The position numbers were made by a program, and so were the translations under genes. The notes under the pieces are model-generated. The model was not told where the DNA came from and made no database searches. It saw only the letters and a program-made list of their open reading frames with translations. From Lewinella sp. JB7 (GTDB lineage Bacteria; Bacteroidota; Bacteroidia; Chitinophagales; Saprospiraceae): DNA of 64,000 nt. Shown in pieces: positions 1-9,500 of this stretch (position 1 is its first letter; each line of letters starts with the position of its first letter). The stretch is from the NCBI RefSeq assembly GCF_024297185.1, contig NZ_JANCTD010000001.1, positions 395,894-459,893 of the forward strand. Direction: 5' to 3'.

Positions 1-220
1 AGGGGGAGGAAGCCAGTCTCCCGGTCACCGATGTAGCCGCGTCCTCCCCCCTCTGGGGGCCGGGGGGCCAGACGCGGCGTGTTGCAACGCGACCCTCACT
101 CCACCGTGAAATTTCCGTACCCCGTCTGGCTTTTGCCCCCCAACCCCCAAGGGGGGAGGAAGCCAGTCTCCCGGTCACCGATGTAGCCGCGTCCTCCCCT
201 CTCTGGGGGCCGGGGGGCCA
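1..220. repeat. Duplicated GC-rich intergenic repeat (two copies about 150 bp apart)
   Basis: A block of about 70 bp at 1-70 recurs almost unchanged at 151-220. Each copy starts with GGGGGAGGA and carries TCCTCCCCC (one mismatch in the second copy) about 31 bp later, so each could form a long-loop hairpin. A G-rich tail (CTGGGGGCCGGGGGG) follows. The 80 bp between the copies contain no recognisable gene. No gene is visible in 1-253. This looks like a dispersed intergenic repeat; function unknown. Confidence 0.7.
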
Positions 221-253
221 ACGCGGCGGACTGCTAAAATCCGCGGGTAGAAA

Positions 254-1849
254 ATGAAGAACTTCGCCGAACTCTTCCGCCGCCTCGACCGCACCACCAA
301 GATCAACACCAAGGTGGAAGCCCTCGCCGACTACCTGTTGCAGGTCGCCGATGAGGATAAACTCTGGACCGTAGCCCTTCTGTCCCACCGCCGCCCGCGC
401 CGGACCGTCAACTCCAAACTGCTGCGTGCCTGGGCCTCCGAACTCAGCGGCGTAGACACCTGGATCCTCGAGGAAAGCTACCACGTGGTGGGCGACCTGG
501 CCGAAACCATCGCGCTCATCCTCCCGCCCCCCGAAGCGGATTACGATCATACCCTGACGTACTGGATCGACTACATCGAACGCTTCGCCGGGTACGACGA
601 AGCCGGCAAGAAGGAAGCGGTACAGGAAGCCTGGCGCGGACTGGGCACCACCGAACGCTATCTGTTCAATAAACTTATCACCGGAAATTTCCGGGTGGGG
701 GTCAGTCAGAAACTGATGACCCGTGCCCTGGCCCAGGCTACCGGCATCGAGGAAACCAACCTGGCCCACCGCCTGATGGGCAACTGGACCCCTAACGATA
801 CCACCTTCGAGGAGCTGATCCACAGCGAATCGGCCACCGACGACATTTCCCGCCCCTATCCCTTCTATCTCGCCTACCAGCTCGAGCAACCCGCCGAGCA
901 ACTCGGAGCACCCTCTGAGTGGCAGGCGGAACATAAGTGGGACGGCATCCGGGGCCAGCTCATCGTGCGCGACGACCAGGCCTTCATCTGGTCGCGGGGA
1001 GAGGAGCTCGTCAACGATAAGTACCCCGAGTACCACATCCTGGCCGAAGCCATTCCCAACGGTACCGTGATCGACGGCGAGATCCTTCCCTTTAAGGACG
1101 GTCGCCCGCTGGGCTTTAACGTCCTCCAGACCCGCATCGGCCGCAAAACGGTCAGCAAAAAACTGCTCAAGGAGGCCCCCGTGGTTCTCATGTGCTACGA
1201 TCTGCTCGAATACGAAGGGCGCGACATCCGTAAGTTGCCCATGTCCGGCCGCCGGGAGTTGCTCGAACGGATCGTGGAGGAATACGACACCCAGGGCATC
1301 CTGCAACTTTCCCCGGTCTTCCCCTTCACCGACTGGGGCGAGCTGGCCGCCGAACGGGAAACCGCCCGCGAAAAGTACAGCGAGGGTATCATGCTCAAGC
1401 GACGCGACAGTCCCTACAAACAGGGCCGCAAGAAGGGCGACTGGTGGAAGTGGAAGGTGGATCCCCTCACCATCGATGCGGTCATGATGTACGCCCAGCG
1501 CGGTCACGGCCGGCGGGCCAACCTCTACACCGACTTCACCTTCGGCGTGTGGGACGGTGACCAACTCGTACCCTTCACCAAGGCCTACAGCGGGCTCACC
1601 GATAAGGAATTCAACCAGATCACCGCCTGGGTGCGTCGCAACACCGTCGAGAAGTTCGGCCCCGTGCGCAGCGTCAAACCCAAGCAGGTCTTCGAAATCG
1701 GTTTTGAGGGTATCCGGCGGAGTACCCGCCATAAATCGGGCGTGGCCCTCCGGTTCCCGCGAATGCTGCGCTGGCGTCACGACAAACCGGTTGAAGAGGC
1801 CAATACCAAGGACGATCTGGAGGCGCTGCTGGAGGTGTACGGCAGTTAG
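254..1849 (+). CDS. ATP-dependent DNA ligase
   Basis: Seals DNA nicks through a lysine-AMP intermediate. The adenylation motif KWDG has its lysine at residue 228 (EHKWDGIRG). Further nucleotidyltransferase motifs follow: WSRGEE, a DGEIL block near residue 275, EGIMLKR (motif IV/V region) and KGDWWKWK (motif V). About 200 residues before the lysine form the N-terminal DNA-binding domain, and an OB-fold follows the adenylation domain. At 531 aa it has the usual length of stand-alone bacterial ATP ligases. In many bacteria this type sits beside a ligase-associated exonuclease, a DEXH helicase and a phosphoesterase acting in DNA damage response. None of these lies downstream here; upstream lies outside the window. 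It would supplement an NAD-dependent LigA, not seen here. Product certain; exact repair role inferred. Confidence 0.95.
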   Translation: MKNFAELFRRLDRTTKINTKVEALADYLLQVADEDKLWTVALLSHRRPRRTVNSKLLRAWASELSGVDTWILEESYHVVGDLAETIALILPPPEADYDHTLTYWIDYIERFAGYDEAGKKEAVQEAWRGLGTTERYLFNKLITGNFRVGVSQKLMTRALAQATGIEETNLAHRLMGNWTPNDTTFEELIHSESATDDISRPYPFYLAYQLEQPAEQLGAPSEWQAEHKWDGIRGQLIVRDDQAFIWSRGEELVNDKYPEYHILAEAIPNGTVIDGEILPFKDGRPLGFNVLQTRIGRKTVSKKLLKEAPVVLMCYDLLEYEGRDIRKLPMSGRRELLERIVEEYDTQGILQLSPVFPFTDWGELAAERETAREKYSEGIMLKRRDSPYKQGRKKGDWWKWKVDPLTIDAVMMYAQRGHGRRANLYTDFTFGVWDGDQLVPFTKAYSGLTDKEFNQITAWVRRNTVEKFGPVRSVKPKQVFEIGFEGIRRSTRHKSGVALRFPRMLRWRHDKPVEEANTKDDLEALLEVYGS

Positions 1850-2046
1850 GTGGGCGGGGAACGCGGGAGCAGTAAACGTAGGTGAACAAGCCAGATCGAT
1901 CCGGTCGCAATCGATAAGCAATCAACCCCTTATCGTAGGAATACCCCCCATTCTAGTCGGTTAACCGTCACAAAACACCGGCGGATTTGATCTTCGCGCT
2001 TTTGGGCGTACCCGTACCTTCGGCCGTTCATTAATTCGCACCTGAC

Positions 2047-5000
2047 ATGAAAAGACTGCTACTCACCCTGTATAGCCTGGGGTTTGCCCTCTGTCTGACG
2101 GCCCAAACTACCGTCAGCGGTACCATCACCGACCAAACCGGCGAGGGTCTCATCGGCGCTTCCGTACTGGCCCAGGGGACCAGCAGCGGAACGGTGACCG
2201 ATCTGGACGGCAACTTTACCCTCAACGTCCCCGCCGGCACCGAAGAACTGGTAGTCTCCTACACGGGCTTCAAAACCCAAATGATTCCGCTGAACGGCCA
2301 GACCACCTTCGAGATCGTCATGAACGAGGACGCCGCCCAGCTCTCGGAGGTCGTGGTGGTCGGCTACGGTAAACAGATCCGCAGCACCCTGACCGGCAAC
2401 ATCGCCCAGATCGAGGGGGACGCCATCGAAAACCTGCCCGTCACCAGTGCCGAACAGGCCATTCAGGGGCGTACGGCCGGGGTATTCGTCCAGGCCGTAA
2501 GCGGCAAGCCCGGCGGGCGCATCAACGTCCGCGTACGGGGAAGCTCCTCCATCTCGGCCGGCAACAACCCCCTTTACGTCGTCGACGGAGTGCCCATCAC
2601 CAGCGGCACCTTCAGCAGTCCGGGCTCCGGCAGCCAAAACTTTATGGCCGACCTCAACCCCAACGATATCCAGTCGATCGAGATCCTAAAGGACGCTTCC
2701 TCCGCCGCCATCTACGGTTCGCGGGCCGCTAACGGGGTAATCCTCATCACCACCAAGGAAGGCGTGAGCGGGCGCACCAAGATCAACGTCAACGTCAGCT
2801 ACGGCAGCAGCGAACCCAGCCGCCGCCAGGAATTTCTGAACGCCGAGGAGTTCGTTTCCTTCTTCCAACAAACCGCCCGGGGCGGCGCGCGCTACGATTT
2901 CAACAACGGGCTCAACGAGTTCGGCCTGGCCGAGGAGGATTACACCCTCGAAAACACCACCCAGGCGTACCTGGATTTCGTCGAGGGACGCTTCGACCGC
3001 TACAGCGGCCCCAGCGACTGGCGCACCAACGAAACCAATACCAACTGGGAAGACCAGGCCTTCCGCACCGGCCAGAGCCGCAACGCCGACCTGAGTGCCA
3101 GCGGGGGCAGCGACAAAATGACCTACTACGCCAGTTTCGGCTACTCCGACCAGGATGGTATCCTGGTCGACAACGGTTTCCAGCGCCTCAGTACCCGCCT
3201 CAACCTGGATGCCGAAGCATCGGATCGCTTCCGCTACGGGCTCCGGCTCGGCCTCAGCCGCTCCGACAACAGCCGGGTGAGCAACGACAACCAGTTCAGC
3301 ACCCCCCTGCAGTTGATCGCCCTGTCACCCATCACTCCCGTGCGTAATACGACGGGAGAGGACTACAACGGCTTCGCGCCCGGCCAGCTGTTCGACCGCC
3401 CCGTCACGACCTACTACAACGGCCTGGTGGAACTGGAAAACAGCGAAAAGAAGTCCGTCAGCTACCGTACCCTGGCTAACGTCTTCGGAGAGTTCGACCT
3501 GCTGGAAGGACTGTCCGTACGCGCCGAAGCAGGCGTCGACGTCGCCAACATCAAGCAGGATCGTTTCCTGGGCCGCCTTACCGACGGCGGGGAAAGCACC
3601 AATGGATTCGCCGACAGCCGCTGGAGCAACATCGTCAACTACAACACCAAGGCATTGCTGCTCTATAACCGCGACTTTGCCGCGGGGCATAACGTGGACT
3701 TCGTCGGCGGCATCGAGTTCCAGAAATCGGATGCGGAGAACATCTTCGTCGAAGGCCAGGAGTTCCCCCTCGACCAGCTGCGGACCATCGCCAGTGCCGC
3801 CGACATCACTTCCGGCTTCACCGAGCTCACCGAATTTACCTTCCTGAGCTACTTCGGCCGCGCCAACTACAATTTCGACCGTAAGTACCTCTTTAGCATC
3901 AGCGGACGCCTAGACGGATCCAGCCGCTTCGGTACCAACAATCAGTACGGCTTCTTCCCCGCGGTGGCCGCGGGCTGGGTAATCAGTGAGGAGGATTTCT
4001 TTACCGACAACTCCGCCGTCAGCTACCTGAAACTCCGCTCGAGCTACGGACTGACGGGGAATGCCGACATCAACAACTTCGCCAGCCGGGGACTGTACGA
4101 CGCGTCCAGCTACGCCGCTACCTCCGGACTCGGGCCCAGCCAGATCGCCAACCCCGACCTCACGTGGGAAGAGACGGCGCAGTTCGACGTGGGCATCGAT
4201 TTCGGCTTGTTCAACAATCGACTGAGCGGGGAGGTCGACTACTACGTCAAGAACACCAACGACCTCCTCCTCAACGTCCCCGTCCCCGGCACCTCCGGTT
4301 TCCGGACCCAGTTCCAGAACGTGGGCGAGCTCCGCAACAAGGGCGTGGAAGTACTGCTGAACGCCGTGGTCTTCGACCGGGAGTTCGGCTGGAGCACCAG
4401 CGCCAACTTCGCCTACAACGACAACGAGATCCTCTCCCTCGCCGACGGACAGGACATCATCGACGAAGGCGGCAGCCGCTACATGAACGTCGTCAAGGTG
4501 GGCGAAAGCATCGGCGCCTTCTACGGCTATGAATACGCCGGCGTGGACCCCGCCAACGGAGACGGCCTGTACTACATCAACGAAACCGACGACAACGGCA
4601 ACATCATCAATCCGGGAGCCACCACCAACAGTGCCAACGAAGCCAACTTCGTGGTCCTGGGCGATGCCCTGCCGACCACGCTGGCCGGCTGGACCAACGA
4701 CTTCAGCTACAAGGGCGTGGCCCTCAACGTCTTCCTGCAGGGAAGCTTTGGCAACGAGGTGCATAATTCCGCCGGCGTCTTTCAGAGCTGCGGGGGTTGC
4801 TGGTTCGACAACCAAACCCGTGATCAGCTCGACGCCTGGACGCCCGAGAACACGATCACCGACGTACCCGAAGCCCGTTTTTTCTGGGGCAACGCCGATA
4901 ACGGACGCAGCAGCCGCTACCTAAGCAGCGGTAACTTCGTGCGCCTCAAGACGGTCACCCTCTCGTACGAACTGCCGACGACCCTCGTCGACCGCATCGG

Positions 5001-5187
5001 CGTGAACCGGCTTCGCTTCTACGTCACCGGCCAGAACCTGGCCATCATCACCAACTACGCCGGATGGGACCCCGAGGTTGCCGCCGACTTCCTGGCCGAC
5101 GACTCCCCCAACGTGCTCACGAGCGTGGACTTCTACACCGCGCCCCAGCCCCGCACCATCATCTTCGGCATTAACGTCGGCCTGTAA
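2047..5187 (+). CDS. SusC/RagA-family TonB-dependent outer-membrane transporter
   Basis: Outer-membrane porin that imports oligomers (glycans or peptides) with energy from TonB. The 1046 aa start with a signal peptide ending near LTAQ (residue 19). A carboxypeptidase-regulatory-like beta domain follows (about 20-105; TVSGTITDQTGEGLIGA), then the Bacteroidota linker SEVVVVGYG. The plug domain contains the SusC signature NNPLYVVDGVPI. A 22-strand barrel ends in GINVGL. It is followed 26 bp later by the SusD partner, as in typical polysaccharide-utilisation loci, and a sensor protein lies convergently beyond. No glycoside hydrolase is adjacent, so the substrate cannot be named. A possible weak -7 element (TACCTTCG) lies upstream near 2015. 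Confidence 0.96.
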   Translation: MKRLLLTLYSLGFALCLTAQTTVSGTITDQTGEGLIGASVLAQGTSSGTVTDLDGNFTLNVPAGTEELVVSYTGFKTQMIPLNGQTTFEIVMNEDAAQLSEVVVVGYGKQIRSTLTGNIAQIEGDAIENLPVTSAEQAIQGRTAGVFVQAVSGKPGGRINVRVRGSSSISAGNNPLYVVDGVPITSGTFSSPGSGSQNFMADLNPNDIQSIEILKDASSAAIYGSRAANGVILITTKEGVSGRTKINVNVSYGSSEPSRRQEFLNAEEFVSFFQQTARGGARYDFNNGLNEFGLAEEDYTLENTTQAYLDFVEGRFDRYSGPSDWRTNETNTNWEDQAFRTGQSRNADLSASGGSDKMTYYASFGYSDQDGILVDNGFQRLSTRLNLDAEASDRFRYGLRLGLSRSDNSRVSNDNQFSTPLQLIALSPITPVRNTTGEDYNGFAPGQLFDRPVTTYYNGLVELENSEKKSVSYRTLANVFGEFDLLEGLSVRAEAGVDVANIKQDRFLGRLTDGGESTNGFADSRWSNIVNYNTKALLLYNRDFAAGHNVDFVGGIEFQKSDAENIFVEGQEFPLDQLRTIASAADITSGFTELTEFTFLSYFGRANYNFDRKYLFSISGRLDGSSRFGTNNQYGFFPAVAAGWVISEEDFFTDNSAVSYLKLRSSYGLTGNADINNFASRGLYDASSYAATSGLGPSQIANPDLTWEETAQFDVGIDFGLFNNRLSGEVDYYVKNTNDLLLNVPVPGTSGFRTQFQNVGELRNKGVEVLLNAVVFDREFGWSTSANFAYNDNEILSLADGQDIIDEGGSRYMNVVKVGESIGAFYGYEYAGVDPANGDGLYYINETDDNGNIINPGATTNSANEANFVVLGDALPTTLAGWTNDFSYKGVALNVFLQGSFGNEVHNSAGVFQSCGGCWFDNQTRDQLDAWTPENTITDVPEARFFWGNADNGRSSRYLSSGNFVRLKTVTLSYELPTTLVDRIGVNRLRFYVTGQNLAIITNYAGWDPEVAADFLADDSPNVLTSVDFYTAPQPRTIIFGINVGL

Positions 5188-5213
5188 TCCTCCCCATCCC
5201 CCAAACGAACATC

Positions 5214-6554
5214 ATGAAATATTCAATCCTCGTTACGCTGCTGGGGCTCGGTATGCTTTCCGTTTCCTGTAGCGACGAACTCCAACTCCAACCCTCCCAG
5301 AGCATCGGCGAAGACGTCGCCCTGGGTTCCGACCCCACCGTAAAGGCCGTCCTCATCGGAGCCTACGATCAGCTGGGTGACGGTGACCTCTACGGAGGCA
5401 ACAACCTCCGCGACGCCGACCTGCTCGGGGGCACCGGTGAGCTCCTCTTCGTGGGTACCTTCAACAGCCCGGACGAGATCGCGCGCAAACAGATCAGTAC
5501 CGGAAACGCCGACGCGGAAGCCACCTGGCTCGAAAGCTACGAGACCATCAACATCACCAACAACGTTCTTTCCGCCCTGGAAGTCGTGGACGCCGACGAT
5601 CGCGGTCGCGTCGAGGGGGAAGCCCGCTTCATCCGCGGACTGATCTACTTCGACCTCGTCCGCTTCTACGCCCTGCCCTACGAATCCGGACAGACGAACG
5701 GACAGCTCGGCGTGCCCCTCGTCCTGACGCCCACCCGGGGCATCAGCGAAGAGAGTAACGTTTCCCGCGCCACCGTCGAGGAGGTGTACGCCCAGGTGAT
5801 CGACGACCTGACTACGGCCGCCGATCTGCTCCCGACCTCCAACGGCGTCTTCGCGACGAAGCAGGCCGCCACGGCCCTGCTCGCCCGGGTGTACCTGCAA
5901 ATGGACCGCTACGCCGACGCCCGCGATGCCGCCAACGCCGTGATCGAAAGCGGATTTTACTCCCTGGCCCCCAATTACGCGGCCGCCTTCATGAACGGCA
6001 GCAACTCGACCGAAGACATCTTCGCGATCCAGGTCAGCGCCCAGGACGGGGTCAATAACCTGACGACCTTCTACTCCGTACCCGAGTTCGGCGGACGCGA
6101 CGGTGACATCGAAGTACTGCCCTCCCACCTGGCGCTGTACGAGGAAGATGACGCCCGGCTCGCGCTCTTTTTCGAGCGGGGCGGCGTCAATTACACCGGT
6201 AAGTTCAATAACCAGTTCGCCAACATCAGCCTCCTGCGCCTCGCGGAGATGTACCTGATTCGGGCCGAAGCCAACGAACGCCTCGGCACGGATACGGGAG
6301 CCACGCCCGTGGAAGACATCAACCGTCTGCGCAACCGCGCCGGTCTCGACGATCTGGACGAAGTAGACCTGACGTACATTCTCGCCGAACGCCGCCGCGA
6401 ACTGGCTTTCGAAGGTTTCCGGATCCACGACATCAAGCGACTGCAGGGCAGCGTGGGCAACTTCGCCTACAACGCCAACGAACTGGTGTACCCGATCCCC
6501 GCCCGGGAAACGGTGGCTAACCCCAATTTGCAGCAGAACCCCGGCTATAACTAA
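5214..6554 (+). CDS. SusD/RagB-family nutrient-binding outer-membrane lipoprotein
   Basis: Cell-surface lipoprotein that caps the SusC channel and binds the substrate. The signal peptide ends in a lipobox (LSVSCSDE, Cys19). The fold shows the usual TPR-like helices, for example EARFIRGLIYFDLVRFY, and the C-terminal family signature LAERRRELAFEGFRIHDIKR. It ends with the characteristic YPIPARE...NPNLQQNPGY. At 446 aa it is slightly shorter than many SusD proteins (450-550 aa). It is separated from susC by 26 bp and surely co-transcribed. Confidence 0.95.
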   Translation: MKYSILVTLLGLGMLSVSCSDELQLQPSQSIGEDVALGSDPTVKAVLIGAYDQLGDGDLYGGNNLRDADLLGGTGELLFVGTFNSPDEIARKQISTGNADAEATWLESYETINITNNVLSALEVVDADDRGRVEGEARFIRGLIYFDLVRFYALPYESGQTNGQLGVPLVLTPTRGISEESNVSRATVEEVYAQVIDDLTTAADLLPTSNGVFATKQAATALLARVYLQMDRYADARDAANAVIESGFYSLAPNYAAAFMNGSNSTEDIFAIQVSAQDGVNNLTTFYSVPEFGGRDGDIEVLPSHLALYEEDDARLALFFERGGVNYTGKFNNQFANISLLRLAEMYLIRAEANERLGTDTGATPVEDINRLRNRAGLDDLDEVDLTYILAERRRELAFEGFRIHDIKRLQGSVGNFAYNANELVYPIPARETVANPNLQQNPGYN

Positions 6555-6592
6555 GGGTCCTCATACTCTGCTCCCGCGTCCCCGCCGGGAAT

Positions 6593-9500
6593 TTATTTGA
6601 AGGTCATTACCTCCACGCCGGTCCACCCCTGGTCGGTTCCCCGCACGAGCAGTTTACTGGCTCGGTGCAGGAACAGTCGGGCGGGTTGATCGTCCGGAGT
6701 GATCTTCAGGACCTGATCGAAGGCCGCTACGGCCGCGGCGAAGTCGCGGTCGTAAAAATGGGCTAGCCCCCGCTCGAATACCTCCTGGGCGACCAGCTTT
6801 TTTTCCAGGAGGCGCGGCGGGTCACCGTTGAAGCATTCGTACAGTCCGATGGGATCCCGTTTGCCCTTCACCACTACCTTACCCAGGTACCGGAGGTGGT
6901 AGGCCGCCGTATCCCCGATGCGGTCGAGGCTATCCTGGCTGAGCAGAATGGAAGCGCCGTAGTACTTCGTCAGGCTTTCGATGCGGGAGGCGGTATTCAC
7001 CGTGTCCGCGATCGTAGTAGCGTCCATGCGATCCTTGTCGCCGGTGATGCCCATAATGAGGGGACCGCTGTGCAGGCCCGTGCCCACCCGCAGGGGAGTC
7101 TGGCCGTCGCTGGGAAGACCGCCGTTCCGTTTATGAATGGCGGTCTGGATGGCGATGGCCGTATCCAGCGCATCCCGACAGTGGCGGGGAAAGATGGCCA
7201 TGATGCCGTCGCCGAGATACTGATTGACGAAGCCGTGGTGCTGCTGGACGACGGGGCCGATGCGCCCGTTGAAGTCGTTGACGAACATGAACGTCTCCTC
7301 TGGGGTCATGGCCTCGGAGAGTGTGGTGTAGTCGCGAATGTCGGTGAAGAGCACGGTCACTTCGCGTTCGATGTGATCGCCCAGGACCACCTCCGTCAGG
7401 CGGTTGCGGTTGAGGGAGTGCAAAAAGGCATTGGGTACGAACTTGCCGGCTACTTTGAAGATGCGGTGCAGGTCGAGTTGCGTATTGATGCGGGCCAGCA
7501 GTTCCTGCTTGTGGAAGGGTTTGGGCAGGTAATCGTTGGCCCCGAGCGCCAGCCCCTGGACGACGTTCTTCAGTTGATTCTTGGCGGTCACCATGATGAT
7601 GGGCAGTTCGGAGGACAAGTAAGTCTGCCGCAGTTTCTGACAGACTTCGTAGCCCGACATGCGGGGCATCATCACGTCCAGCAGTACCAGATCGAAGGGT
7701 TCATGTTCTTCAATGGTACGGATCGCCTCTTCTCCGTTCATCGCCTGCGTCAGGTGAAATCCCTGGTGGGACAGGTGATTGCACATCACCTGCTGGTTGA
7801 TGGGCTCGTCATCCACCACTAGAATGCGGACATCGCCCGGCCTGCCTTCCGCCGGCAGCACGGCAGAAGGCTGCGGTGCCGGAACGGATGCGGCGACGGG
7901 AGGGGACGCAGCAGGTCCCGTTGCTACGGCGTCCCCGGCCGTCGGTACGGTGAAGTAGAAGGTCGAGCCCCGGTTGACTTCGCTCTCCACCCACATGGTA
8001 CCCCCGTGCAACTCCACCAGTTGTTTGCTGATGCTGAGTCCCAGGCCGGTACCGGAGAATTCCCGGTTCGCCGCTCCGTCGAGTTGGCTGAATTCCGTGA
8101 ACAGGAATTGGTGCTTTTCCTTCGGAATGCCCACTCCGGTATCCTCGACTTCCACCCGGATAAGGTCGTCGACGAGCACGGCCCCTACCCGGATGTGACC
8201 CCGTTCGGTAAATTTCATGGCATTGCCGACCAGGTTATAAAAAATCTGCTGCATCCGGTTTTCGTCGGCCAGGGCGGCCGGAAGATTGGGGGGAATATCA
8301 TTACAGAGTTGCAGCGTCTTCCCGCCCATCAGGGGGGCGTTATTGTGAAATACGATATCGCAGATAATGCGCAGATTGAGCGGTTTTTGCTGCAAGGTGA
8401 GGTCGGAGTTCTTCAACTTGGAAAAATCCAGGATGTCGTTGATCAGGTGGTTCAGCCGCTTACCGGAGGATATGATCATGCCGAGATCGACGCGCTGTTT
8501 TTCGGCCGATACCGTACCGGCGGTTTCGTACAGGGACTCGGACAGACCGATGATTCCGTGGAGGGGGGTCCGCAGTTCGTGGGACGTATTCGCCAGGAAC
8601 TGATCCTTCAGTTTATCGATCTCCCGAAGCCGATCCGTCATCAGTCGCTCCTGGGCCAGTTCACGCTCCCGGATGCGCAGGCGGCGCTTGTGGCGTCCGG
8701 TGCGCCACCGCACGAAGCGAAACAGAAGGAAGGCTCCGGCCAGACCGTAGCCGAGGCGGGCCCACCAGGTGTGGTACCAGGGGGGGAGAATCGTGAAGGT
8801 ATACGCCAGGGGGTCGCTCCAGGCCGATCCTTCGCCGATCGCGCGCACCTTCAGGGTGAAGGTGCCGTAGGGTAAGTTCCGGTACTCGGCGGTGGAAGAA
8901 GGGGAGGGGATGCTCCAGGATTCATCTAAGCCCTCCATCCGGTAGCTGTACTGGATCTTGTGAGGCGCGCTCCAGTCGATGGCCGAAAAACGAAAGTTGA
9001 GGTGATTCAGCCGGCTGGGCAGGGAGAGATTCCGGGGATAATTGGCGGAGGCGGCAATCGGTCCTACTGAGCGCGCCAGGCGTTTGCCGAAGGGCAGACT
9101 GCGTAAGTAGGTCGTGTCCGAAAGCCGGTGATAATCAATGAAGTGTTGATTGATGTCGACAGAATTCAGGCTGATTTGTGGACTGCCGGAGGGCAGGGGA
9201 AATTCGTTCAGATCCAGGCGGGTCAACGACTCCCCCGTGCCGAACCACAGGCGGTGCTTCCGGTCCAGGTACGCGCCCCGCCAAAAATTAAGGTGCAGTA
9301 AGCCGTCGTTCTTGGCGTAGGGCGTATTGCGGTACACGGTCCCCGGTACCGGGGCGGACGATTCTGATTTGGCGGGAGACGCGGGAGCCAGCAAAGTGAG
9401 TCCCTGATGCCTTCCCAGCCAAATATTTCCGCGCCCGTCGGGGACCACGGATAGTGGTGCTCCTAGTTGGTCGTTCAGCGGGAAGGGGTAGAAGTCGGCA

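Noticed and set aside
1850..2046. Strong promoter for the susCD pair
   Set aside because: TACCTTCG near 2015 has one mismatch and no TTG at proper distance, so it was mentioned only in the gene entry.
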